From contig CAJHNH020006257.1 of NCBI GenBank assembly GCA_905116865.2, positions 777,926 through 841,925 of the forward strand: a stretch of DNA of 64,000 nt, given 5' to 3'. The stretch is from Candidula unifasciata. Taxonomy: Eukaryota; Mollusca; Gastropoda; Stylommatophora; Geomitridae. Shown piece by piece: positions 54,738-64,000 of this stretch (position 1 is the stretch's first letter; each line of letters begins with the position of its first letter). The notes below the pieces were generated by a model that ran no database searches, was not told the DNA's origin, and saw only the letters and a program-made list of their open reading frames with translations. The translations under genes and the position numbers were made by a program.

Positions 54738-56146
54738 ATGCTGATGATGTCGAATGCTGATTTGAAAAGCGTGGCAAAGGAATTCAATATCAGCATCCAG
54801 AGTGGCCAGATACAAGAGGAATGGCTCCATAGTTATTTGTTCCCACTACCAACAAAGATCTGCGGCTACAGAATCATCTCGATGCAGAATACTGTTGGCA
54901 AACGTTTGGAAAAAATTGTCGCACAAAGATTGACCACCTACTTGGAACTACATGATAAGTTCCCACCAACACCTGGAGGGTACAGGTTAAATAAAGAGAC
55001 ATGGTTCAATGCTGCAGTTTTCGCCTACGATGTGTACGAAGGATTTCAGATTAAAGAAGAGACATGTGCGGCAGTGTTGGACTTAGAAGATGCCTACAAT
55101 AAAGTACCATACGATTATTTAATGCAATTACTGCTTAAACTAGAAGTTAATCCTATTCTGATCCGCTGGATTGCTGCGGTCCTGTTCCAGAGAAAGATTG
55201 TACTAAGATGTGGTAGCTGGTCCTCCAAACCGCAAATGATATGTCCAGGCTTGCCACAGGGATCATCGCTATCACCAGTCTTATTCAACGTTTACACGGT
55301 GATGATAACTGAGCAGCAGTTGAATGGAAAGGGAAGGACTTTGTCATTTGCTGATGACATTTTGATTTATCGACGAGGGCGTGATAGACAGGAGATCGCC
55401 AGCACTATGCACAAAGAACTCGATCGAATTGCCGCCTGGTGTGATGGTTCCAATGCCTATGTCAATCCTTCGAAGGCATCAGTGTCATGGTTCTCTTTGA
55501 ACAATCACATTGTCAAGTCGGACTTACCAGAAGTGAAAATGCGTGATAATGCATTGATCAGAACCAACGTTATGACGTTTCTCGGGGTGAGGTTCGATCG
55601 CAGCTTGTCATTCAGGGAACACGTTGACCATGTGATAACAAAAGCACGCAAAGGTCTATCTGCAAGGAGGATTATGGCTGCTTCCAATATTGAGCAAAGA
55701 CTACTAATACTTCTATTCTACGGTCTGGTCCTTTCCCCCATTGAATACGCTCTGGCCATCCTCGCTGTCAGTGCTACCCAGATTGAACGACTCGAAAAGG
55801 TGCAAAATGAAGCCATGCGCATTATTTTGGGATGTACTAGAGACACATCCTGTGGAGCAATGAGGTATCTACTTGACTTTCCAACAATGAACCAAAGGAT
55901 CAGGATGTGGAGGGCTCGGGCATATCTCAAAATATGCGCTGATAAGAAACACCCACTGCATCAAGCGCTTTTTAGTGAAAAGGGCGACAGACTGAAGAGG
56001 GGGAAATCGTGGCTAGGTAGGGAAGAAGATGTCATTAGGCAAATATGCAGCCTAACCGACATCATACCTGGTGCAGAATGGATACCTGTGCCTCAAGCGT
56101 TTATTTGTACATTTTTCCTGTATTGTCACACTCAACAGGCGATGTA
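54738..56146 (+). pseudogene. LINE reverse transcriptase domain
   Basis: About 470 codons: EEWLHSYLFPLPTK, GYRIISMQNTVGKRLEKIVA, AAVLDLEDAYNKVPYDYLMQ (motif A Asp), LPQGSSLSPVLFNVYT, LSFADDILIYRRG (motif C intact), MTFLGVRFDRSLSFREHVD and IEYALAILAV. The fingers carry LPTK where a lysine-proline motif is usual, and the end is shifted relative to RNase H. Confidence 0.9.
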
Positions 56147-56149
56147 GAG

Positions 56150-56876
56150 AAGAGAATCCTGTTGCTGTTAATGCAGAGGTCAACGCTCTCATCGGTGAAA
56201 ATTCAGACGAAGCAGATGCAATAATCTATACAGACGGATCCGTTATACGCCAAAGAAGAAGCGCATGGGCATTTACAGCACGCTCAGCGGGCAGAACAGT
56301 CAAAGAAGCCAACGGCGCCTTCTCCATGACAACCAGCAGCATGACGATGGAGGTGATGGCAGTGACACAAGCGCTTGCCTGGCTTGAAACACAAAAATAC
56401 ACCCGCGTGTGTATACTCAGTGATTCAATGAGTATGATCCGGAGGGTTCAGGCAGGTTCAGTGCGAAGACAATGGCTTGAATCATTACAGAAGTCCACTG
56501 TTCGTGGAGTCACCTTTATTTTTGTTCCGGGACACGCAGGCGTCGATGGAAATGAAAGAGCTGACAGGTTGGCTGGATCCGCTATCACTACCGACGGTCA
56601 GCCTATGGATCATGCTGATATTATCAATGCCCTCAGAGAAATGGGAAGAATAGAGGACTTTGGTGGCAGTGAATCCACATCACTCGCCAGAATGGCAGAC
56701 TTGGGAATTAAGATCGGCACAGCAAAAAACGAGACGCACACCAGCTACGCCAGAAGACTTGTTAATCAACATAGAACTGGTACTATTAGCCATCGGACGT
56801 TGGGGTTCATACTGAGGGGAGGATCTGAGCACCTATGGACATGTCCGGAGTGCAATGAGGATAACCCAACTAACTA
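56150..56876 (+). pseudogene. LINE RNase H domain and C-terminus
   Basis: IIYTDGSVIRQRRSAWAF (first Asp), MTMEVMAVTQALAWLE (Glu), ILSDSMSMIRR (Asp), TFIFVPGHAGVDGNERADRL (His/Asn/Asp block) and WTCPECNEDNP. All four acidic catalytic positions are present. Confidence 0.88.
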
Positions 56877-57616
56877 ACTAACTAACTATCTGTTTTCCAA
56901 GCACTGTCAAGCAAAAAACAAGACAAACTAATTGCAGATCTAAGGACCAACATTGGCTTACTCTCCAAGGAAGCGGAACTGGTCTTGCAGTGGATACCAG
57001 CCCACTGTGGTATTCAGGGAAATGAGAGAGCAGAGGAGTTGGCAAAAGCTGGGAGTAATCTTCCACAACCTCATTCACCACACAGCTACAAGGAAACCAA
57101 AACAGCGCCAAAGCAGTCTTTCAAGCGGGAGTGGAGAAGGCAGAACGGAGATTACAGACCAGAGAGTGACAGCATAAACAAACTCAGCAGGAAAGAACAA
57201 ACATCAATTTTTAGACTTCGGACAGGATACTGTGGTCTTCGAGCACACCTGTACAGGATAGGCATAAAAGAATCTGCTGCCTGTGATTGTGGAGCAGAAA
57301 GACAGACTACTGAGCACATACTACAGCACTGCCCCAACCTCTCCCAGCAAAGACTGTGGATCTGGCCCAAGGGAGCCACATTGAGAGAGAAGCTATGGGG
57401 ATCGGTGGCGACCTTAAACGCACAATCCTATTTGTGACCCAGACGGGACTCAGTGTTTAGCATGACTGATGTAGAACGCAGAAGAAGAAGAAAAAAAGCA
57501 AAACTAAACCAAAATATCAACATACACAAGCACAAATCAACAAATACAGTCCTGAAAGTGAAAACATAATGATTTGTCCTCCAAAATCAAAGGACTTTGC
57601 AGCCGAAGGCTTAAAA

Positions 57617-57840
57617 TTAGCGTTTTGTAAGGCGCTGTGTGAGAGCTTTCAATCGTTGTGAATGCAGTGAATCAAATGCACGAAAGTTTGCCATTCTAGT
57701 CGGCATGTCATCATTTATTCGGACCACATCGGAGTCAACAATGGTGTCTGCAAGAGCAATTCCCTGTCGATTACCCCCGATGTTGTCCCATTCTCTGTCC
57801 TTCACATTCAAGGTCCCATATATGAGCAGTCTATCACCTG
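57617..57840 (-). mobile_element. LINE endonuclease fragment
   Basis: Minus strand reads LLIYGTLNVKDREWDNIGGN, GIALADTIVDSDVVRINDDM and PTRMANF, aligning in order with IYCGDFNARGHQWGN, VCLNDG and TRMA of the full element. GDFN has decayed to GTLN. Confidence 0.65.
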
Positions 57841-58570
57841 GTACAAAAAAAAAATCGTTTTTTATTGCCCATTCTTTATCAGTCTTGAGCTACCAGCCCA
57901 TTCGACAGCACCTCTCGTCTCCCGCTCGCTTCACACTCCATTCATTGCCCGATTCTCGATAGCTTGATTCTAGACACAGATTAGCTTGCTTTGTCGGCTC
58001 AGCCAGTCTAGACTCGTTACCTTAGTCGGCGATCGTTTGGTTATCGGCAATCCATTTTACCAGCCGCAACAAAAGTCACCAGATTACTGAAACTCAATAG
58101 GTAGGAATAAACTCACAGGGAGCAAGTACAGCAGGGATCTACCAGTCGTCATTAGAAATTATCTTTCCGAGGTGGGCCCACCTGAGTTCATGAAGCTCAG
58201 GGCTGGTACCCTGCTGCACGAGATTACCGGATGGTGTTTTTCTTTCGGATAGGGACAAGACGACTTGGTGTTTGCAAAAGGTACTGTGAGATAAGAAGTC
58301 GTCGCGGCAGCCTAATTAGAACAGTCAGCGTGCCTGGACGACCGAGCGACAAGCTTACGTTTGGTTTACCGGACACATGTTGGACTTTTATTAGCAGGTG
58401 GCAGAGGATCACTGGCAGACAATTCGGACACGATGGACTTTCAAGGGGTGAGAAACCCTTTTCCACTAGACACCCGGACCAGCTCACCGAGGCCCGTCCC
58501 CTACGTTGATGCGTTGTGTCCAAAGCCAACTCGAGGCCCTTTCGGCTGCCTCGCCCAGTTTTTTAAGTGT
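57841..58570. other. 3' region of the R2-type LINE and flank
   Basis: Probably the 3' untranslated end of the minus-strand R2-type element. No tail or target duplication was recognised. Confidence 0.5.
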
Positions 58571-59188
58571 TCATTTCCGTTCATTACCGCGCAATCCTAG
58601 TTCTTTAACCACATTGTAGAGCGAAGTGGAAACGAGGCCTCTCGCTCCCACTTCGACGGCAAAGACCCGTACTGTGTACGCCTCGTTTCTACTCAGACCG
58701 GCTGCTAAGTCACAATATTTCTCGAGCTTATATGTGTGACTCTCGTCCATACGCGACTCATACGGGACGGTCAACTCGATCAGGATGAGCTGCCGTTTTG
58801 GCGCAGAGTGGAGAACTATGTCAGGTCGCAGGCCGGTCTTCCGGATCAACTCGGGGTACCTTTCATGGCCCGGCAGATCAACCGCCAGTAACCAGTCCCT
58901 CGAAGAGTCTAGCACAGATGGAGCGAATGCGTTTTGGTTGACCTTACCTTTTGGAATCTGTCCAGCCTTGAGGAAACGAATGGGGACGATGGTAGAACTG
59001 GCTCTGGCGTTAGCCCTCATTCTAGCCTGGTCAACAACGGCTGCTAACTCTTTTAGCACCTTGTTGTGTCGCCAGGTATATCGGCCTTGACCTAGGGCTT
59101 TCCTGCACGCGGACAGGACGTGTTCTAGCGTCTGCTTCGCTTTACACAACGGGCAAGTCGGATCGTTAGTCGCAGACCATTTAACCAT
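58571..59188 (-). pseudogene. R2-type LINE: CCHC knuckle and restriction-like endonuclease
   Basis: About 205 codons from MVKWSATNDPTCPLC to LGLRGNERK. Contains the C-x2-C-x7-H-x4-C knuckle and PD-(D/E)xK-like residues: Asp in RPDIV, Glu in LILIELTVPY. Joined to the upstream ORF only by a shift; the missing link LSFIVRSAYDVLPSGVN is read in this frame just upstream. Confidence 0.82.
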
Positions 59189-59235
59189 GTTAACACCGGA
59201 CGGTAATACATCGTACGCCGAACGAACGATAAAGC

Positions 59236-61362
59236 TCAGTCGCAGATCTCACCCCATGTGAGTACTCTTGGCAATGCGCTCTCCAGGCTGACCCAATGGC
59301 CCTGCTGCGACTGCTGGGCTGCTTTCTGGACCCGAACCTCGTTTTCGTTGTCCCTCACCGTTTGTATTACCATGTCTCGGCGCTCTTTGGCTGAGGCCTT
59401 TGACCACCAATTGACCTTCCCGTGCCCTAGGCCTCGACGGTCGGTTTGAGTGTATCCCATTATCTCCTTCAATTTTAGTGCATTCTGGGCAGATTCTATC
59501 GCATCGAGGACCCTCCACTTCTGGCCTGTCTTTAGAGCGGGCTGGACAGCGATGACATTTGGGTCTGAAGACTCGCGCAAGAGCATGGCGAGTCTTACCT
59601 TGCCGACTTTGAACTCTTCAGTTATTGATTTGAACGGGAGTACCAGCTTAGCCTGTTTGCAATACAGAGCCACGTCGGTTAGACAAGGCGGTGCACCAAT
59701 CCACTTTCTTAAGGCTGTGTTGATTTTCCTCTCCATAGTTTCCACTGCAGTCATCGTCACCTCGTAGACTAACAGTGGCCATAGGAGCTTCAGAATCAAC
59801 ATGAATTGGAGACACCATACCTTGAATTTCCCGATCAGCCTGCATCGCTCGATCGCGAGCAAGCCTGTAGCCAGTGACTCGTGTATTCGCCGGACCTCCG
59901 CTCTATCAGATAACTTTGAGTCGTAAACGCGACCGAGGCTCTTCACCGGTTCATCCAGAACCGTAGGGATCTTGTTCCTTGCCACCGTAAAACTGGTTGC
60001 CACCACCCGACCCTTAAGGATAGACAGACTCCTCGACTTCTGCGGTTTGAACTGCATACCGCTCCATTGGACCACCGCGTCCAATCTTCCCAGGATCGTG
60101 CGGGCAGACTCCTCGCTGCCCGTTATAATAGTCGTGTCACCCATAAAGGCACGTAATGGTGGCATCCAGAGATCCCCTATTTGAAGGCCCAGCCCGTATC
60201 CGGCCTCCCCATCCAACATGATCTGCATGGCCATGACAAACAGTATTGGTGAGATCGTACAGCCCATAGCTATCCCAATCTGCAACTCAGTCCACGTCGA
60301 GGTAGAGAAGCGCAAAGCGAACTTAGAGAAATATTGCTCGATCATTTGATTGATCTGTGCCGGTACGTGAAACATGCGAAGGGCTCGCCACAGTAGCCTA
60401 TGGGGGACTGCCCCGTAGGCGTTGGCTAAGTCCAACAATATTACGTGCAATTGTGTTCTCTCACGCTTGGCTCTCTGGATAGCCTCCCAAATTATGGCCA
60501 TCAGATACTGTTTGAGCCGGCGAGCCATGACCGAGAAGAATATCTTACCCTCGACATTCAACAGCGAGATGGGCCTGAATTGGGAAAGACTCTTCGAGTC
60601 CTGCTCTTTGGGAATGTAGACCCCATTTGCCTTTTGCCACTCAGGACATATGTGATTGCGGATCCACGCTTGTCTCAACAAGACATGAAGTATTTTTAGG
60701 ATTTTCGGGCAGTGCTTGTAAAAAACGTACGGAACACCGTTCGGACCTGGGGCAGACTTGCCGCTGGCTTTTTTAACAACTTCCTCAACCTCAGACCAAA
60801 GGGGAGGTATCATTTTAAATGGTACCTTCAGCACCGAAGGCTGTTTGAGGCCGCTAAGGATCTCTGGATTGTCATCGAGAGGCTCTCTCCTCTTTTTGTC
60901 AGAGTACATCTTGCGTAGATGTAACTCAAGCTCTTCCTGACTGACAACCAGAGTCCCAGACTTCGGTTGCTCGAATAGACCTCGGGCAAACTGATACGGG
61001 TCCCTAAAGAATTTCTCTCGCTCCCTTTTGGTTCTCCGTCTGTTGTTACAGAAATGCTCGGCGCGACAGAGGGCACTGTGTCTGTTCTTTAAATGCAACC
61101 AGACTTCATACAGCCCCTCCCGTTCGCTGCCTGTAGCGGCTTTGAACCGTTTTCTGAGGGCATTCTTGTCTGCCCGACACTTCAGAATGTCCCTCTGCCT
61201 CCTGCTAGTATTCTGCTTGGCACCCGGCTGTGCCTTCTGCACTGTCCCGAACTCACGGGAGCAGTGTTCATATATAACATCACCAAATTTTGTAAGCTTG
61301 TCGCCTAACGACTTCTTGTTTAAATACCTCACATAATGTAGCCTCCAACTTACACCACACAA
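59236..61362 (-). pseudogene. R2-type LINE: reverse transcriptase
   Basis: 708-codon open frame carrying the RT palm. Motif C reads FMGDTTI near 60134-60147 where two adjacent aspartates (xxDD) are required, so the first catalytic Asp is Gly. The frame is otherwise long, suggesting fairly recent death. Confidence 0.85.
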
Positions 61363-61744
61363 CCTTATCGCTCGCAGGTGGAAACCTGATCTTGGAACGC
61401 ACTTCCTCAGAAATCATTAAACATGCTCCTCCGCAGTCGACGTCATGGGCCTCTCCGGGCGAGTGGGGTTTACCCTGCCCGTCGTTCCCTGACGACTCAG
61501 AAACTACCACAGGACTAGTAGTTTTGCGACGGCGTTTACTGCGTGGAGCACCCTCGCATTTCATTCTTCCGGCATGCGTTCTCAGACCATGCAACCCCGT
61601 GAAGCTCTTTCCACATGTACTGAGCCAGCCCGGACGTTGGGCGAGTATCTGAGTCCGGGGGCTAGCATAGTCGTCACCGAGAGTATCAATTTGATTGGGC
61701 CCTTCATTCTCCCCCCCCCTCCTTTCGGAGGGCCCTGGGGGCAT
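61280..61744 (-). pseudogene. R2-type LINE: N-terminal zinc-finger region
   Basis: Carries the C-x19-C finger with paired His/Cys described for the whole element, followed by a basic patch RSKRRRKTTSP. Overlaps the RT frame by a frameshift. In R2 elements such fingers bind the target site. Confidence 0.75.
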
Positions 61745-61949
61745 ATTTCTATGTGGTTGTACGAAATCGGAGGTATTATACTGTGTTAGGGGTGATCAAC
61801 CCGGTCCACAGTCGACATCTGTCTCCAGATGTCAGTTTATCTCAATAATTATCACTCAATAACTAAAATTGTCTTTCTTAGGATTTCGGGCCCTTTGAGG
61901 TTGTGATATACAGTTTAATTACCGCCATATACAGCCAGTCTTTCAGATA

Positions 61950-62910
61950 TGGAAAAATCTAAACAAGTCTCAGGTAGCCGCACCCAAGACAAAGAAGATG
62001 CTGGTCAAGTCTGACCCGAGCCGCGTGGACGCCAGTGTTGCGGCTTCTTCACCAGCATCGAAGGATGCCGCCCCTGTCATGGCGCCACCCTCACCTAACC
62101 GAATGCCGACACCAGAAGCAGCCCCCATCGTGGCGCCGGCACCGAAAACCACCCATTTTGTGGCGCTATCACCCGAAGCGGCCCCTATGGTGGCGCTATC
62201 ACCCGAAGCGGCACCTATGATGACGCAAAAGTAGGCTCCCAGGCCGACCAGGCAACAAGAGTCAAGTCCGCAGAGAAACCAGCCTGCCACGCCAACAGAA
62301 AGCAGACATCGGAAAAGGCATGCTCCGCCGCCAAGCAAACTGAACTCTCACAAGTGATTAATGAACTGAGAACCGAAATCGCACCATTCCGGAAAGAGAA
62401 AGTCGCCGGGCAGCTGAAAGAACTGAATTGCTAGACCTGATCTCCTTTTTTGTAAAGGGAAATCAAAGACCTGAAAGGAGACAGGCAAGCACATGCCACC
62501 CAGCAAGCAAACAAACAGGCAAAAGTCGCAGAGAATCAACAAAAGATCAGAGATCTCATAACCAGCCTTGAAGCAGCCCAAGCAGAAGAGGAAATAGGCC
62601 GCCAGTCAAAAAGAGAGGAGAGAAGAAAGGAACTGGCCGAGCTAAAAACTGCGCGAAAAGCCAAATACCGCAAAGTAGCCCAGCTGCTGCAGGCAAGTCA
62701 GAAGCCAAGGCAGCAGCACAAACAGAACAAGACTTGCTACAGAGCGAAAGAGAGGCAGCCAGCAAAGCAGTCAAGAAACCCAGTATCAGCAGGGCTGATA
62801 AAAGCCCAAGCACAGAGGCGACCACCCAGAAACATACGGCCCAGTCTACAGAGGCCATGAAAACGTGTGACCAAAGCACTAACCCAGCAGAGATGCACTG
62901 AGCAAACCCA
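61950..62910 (+). mobile_element. Retroelement ORF1-like region (Pro/Ala-rich then coiled coil), degraded
   Basis: Frame 61998-62231 encodes SPASKDAAPVMAPPSPNRMP and a short repeat VALSPEAAPM (30 bp, twice). Beyond a stop, other frames encode charged helical sequence: LSQVINELRTEIAPFRKEK, QKIRDLITSLEAAQAEEEIG, REERRKELAELKTARK. This looks like LINE ORF1 or gag-type coiled coil, but no diagnostic zinc knuckle is seen. Function unassigned. Confidence 0.5.
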
Positions 62911-62957
62911 AAAAATGAATGCAACCAGAAAAGAGAGGTGATTACCCGATCAGCAAA

Positions 62958-63541
62958 GCCGAATTTCAAGCACTACAGAAAAGACTGAACGAACTGATGT
63001 ACCCACATAAGTGGGAGATAGAGAAGGGCTGCGTAGTAATAACTACGACAAAGCCAAATTTCTTCTTCTTCTTCTTTCGTTCGCATGAAATAAATTGTCT
63101 ATATCTGCAAAGCTGTCTCTAGTATGAATTTCACTGTCTTTTGTAATTCACTAAGCGGCCCGTAAAGTTTGACTTCCACAAGTGTCTCTTTTGGCCAAAG
63201 GTTTTGCCTGAAAGCGTTGAATCTGGGACAGTCTTGAAGGATGTGATCTGTTGTTTCAGGTGCCAGTCCACAAGTACACATGGCTGATTGGCCAATCTTA
63301 AATTTGTTGTACATGTGGGAGCGAAGTCGATTGTGCCCTGTTCTAAGGAAAGCCGAATTTCAAGCACTACAGAAAAGACTGAACGAACTGATGTACCCAC
63401 ATAAGAGGGAGATAGAGAAGGGCTGCGTAGTAATAACTACGACAAAGCCGAATTTCAAGCACTACAGAAGAGACTGAACGAACTGATGTACCCACATAAG
63501 TGGGAGATAGAGAAGGGCTGCGTAGTAATAACTACGACAAA
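62958..63541 (+). repeat. 94-95-bp tandem repeat, three copies, one split by a LINE
   Basis: Units begin GCCGAATTTCAAGCACTACA at 62958, 63353 and 63447; the first is separated from the others by the insert at 63063-63349. In one frame a unit encodes AEFQALQKRLNELMYPHKWE then EKGCVVITT; since the period is not a multiple of three, the frame shifts between copies. Confidence 0.9.
63063..63349 (-). mobile_element. 5'-truncated GAA-tailed LINE fragment with 13-bp target duplication
   Basis: Minus strand reads IGQSAMCTCGLAPETTDHIL, QDCPRFNAFRQNLWPKETLV and ETALQI then a stop, followed by a GAAGAAGAAGAAGAAA tail. This matches the CDCG / TTEHILQHCPN end of the element at 56899-57495. Flanked by AAAGCCAAATTTC (63050-63062) and AAAGCCGAATTTC (63350-63362). 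Confidence 0.9.
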
Positions 63542-63545
63542 GCTG

Positions 63546-63776
63546 AATTTGAAAGAGAAGAGTCCACCTGATGATGAATGCATCCCCAAAAGTAAATACT
63601 GGATGCAGCTGCACAAAAAACTGGAAACCGCCCATGAACAGCTAGACCAGGCACGAAGCTACAAAAGGTGCCAGGGACATAGCAACACACATGCAGAGGA
63701 GGTAACCAACAGTTTTAGGGCCCAGACCCAAAGGAGCCCATCCACCAGGCAAACTGCCAGCCCTTTTAAGGACTAT
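63546..63776 (+). other. Charged open frame after the 94-bp repeats
   Basis: Continues from the last repeat as LKEKSPPDDECIPKSKYWMQ, LHKKLETAHEQLDQARSYKR, ending in FKDY and TAG. Probably part of the same retroelement ORF1-like sequence. The remaining 220 bases to the window end show nothing recognisable. Confidence 0.4.
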
Positions 63777-64000
63777 TAGATTCCCTTCCCAAAATGCAGG
63801 AAACATGCAACAAAAAAGTCAGACAGCCTAGAAGCCAGCTCACCCACCAGCACTGGACCCACAGGAGATCACCCCCATTCTCGTTCCAGGCAAAACTTGC
63901 AGTCCTTTTTAGGGCTGCCAGATCTACTCCCAAAACAGCCAATCAAAAACTAAGCTTGAAATGTTTCTACAATCAGATTCAGATCACCTGGTCGTTGCTC

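Larger units (their letters stand above)
53140..56886 (+). mobile_element. Near-complete LINE with endonuclease, RT and RNase H (TAAC-tailed)
   Basis: 3.75-kb non-LTR retrotransposon flanked by TATCTGTTTTCC at 53128-53139 and 56887-56898. Order is a 5' leader, APE-like endonuclease, linker, RT (SFADDI at about 55344), RNase H, a C-terminal CPEC motif (WTCPECNED) and a (TAAC)n tail. The domain order suits I/Ingi-type clades with a C-terminal RNase H. Stops and frameshifts split the ORF, so it is not active. No separate ORF1 is seen in the leader. Confidence 0.9.
52757..57495 (+). mobile_element. GAA-tailed LINE (RNase H / Cys-knuckle end), split by two nested LINEs
   Basis: Target duplications AAGCAAAACTAA lie at 52745-52756 and 57496-57507. 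The element's own pieces are 52757-52774, 53127-53139 and 56899-57495. Together they begin in the RNase H domain (LLSDSLSVFQALSSKKQDK) and continue LQWIPAHCGIQGNERAEELA, IFRLRTGYCGLRAHLYRIGI, CDCGAERQTTEHILQHCPN and a GAAGAAGAAG tail. The 5' end is truncated. Interrupted at 52775-53126 and 53140-56898. Confidence 0.88.
58571..61744 (-). mobile_element. R2-type LINE (zinc finger, RT, restriction-like endonuclease), inactive
   Basis: Single-ORF LINE of the class encoding a C-terminal restriction-like endonuclease instead of an APE endonuclease. N to C: a C2HC-type finger CGKSFTGLHGLRTHAGRMKC; thumb/fingers ASGKSAPGPNGVPYVFYKHC and FRPISLLNVEGKIFF; motif A LLDLANAYGAVPH; GCTISPILF; motif C as FMGDTTI; VYEVTMTAVETMERKINTAL; CPLCKAKQTLEHVLSAC (C-x2-C-x7-H-x4-C); and RLE motif GLRPDIV with LILIELTVPYE. 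Frameshifts near 61310 and 59235 break the ORF, and part of the RT between MARRLKQYL and AIQRAKRERT looks deleted. It does not lie in rDNA. Confidence 0.85.

Overview
The window is animal (metazoan) genomic DNA. It holds intron-split genes with GT-AG junctions, non-LTR retrotransposons, DNA-transposon relics, tRNA-derived SINE heads and dozens of minisatellites. Gene content and retroelement style suggest a lophotrochozoan, most likely a mollusc; the species cannot be named from sequence alone. There is no bacterial gene, operon or CRISPR array.

Three host genes are well supported. (1) 511-5524 (+): the last four coding exons of a peroxisomal D-amino-acid/D-aspartate oxidase. (2) 11304-39618 (-): a complete NASP-type histone chaperone. 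Its 16 coding exons join with consistent phases into 1133 codons including the stop (1132 aa), with a very long repetitive acidic C-terminal exon. (3) 41317-47449 (+): a complete BTF3/NAC-beta gene in six coding exons, 159 aa. NASP and BTF3 are head to head and probably share a promoter near 39.6-40.1 kb. Two inverted copies of an unclassified 700-bp mobile element, each with its own 7-bp target duplication, flank that promoter.

Layout: 1-9.8 kb is the oxidase 3' end, dense minisatellites, and a 5'-truncated LINE whose C-terminal coding segment has expanded into about 38 tandem 48-bp units. 9.8-39.6 kb is NASP, its introns filled with minisatellites, mariner, piggyBac and hAT relics, SINEs and LINE pieces. 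38.4-41.1 kb is the divergent promoter region. 41.3-47.7 kb is BTF3. 47.7-50.4 kb is unique sequence with one strong hairpin. 50.4-64 kb is a transposon graveyard: LINEs nested inside LINEs (insertion order readable from target-site duplications), an R2-type LINE with a restriction-like endonuclease, and an ORF1-like region with 94-bp repeats interrupted by another LINE fragment.

The host genes act in separate processes: D-amino-acid breakdown in peroxisomes, histone H3-H4/H1 storage and delivery in nucleus and cytosol, and nascent-chain binding at the ribosome. The most unusual items are the promoter-flanking inverted elements, the 48-bp array grown out of a LINE reading frame, the repeat-expanded NASP tail and the nested LINE stack.
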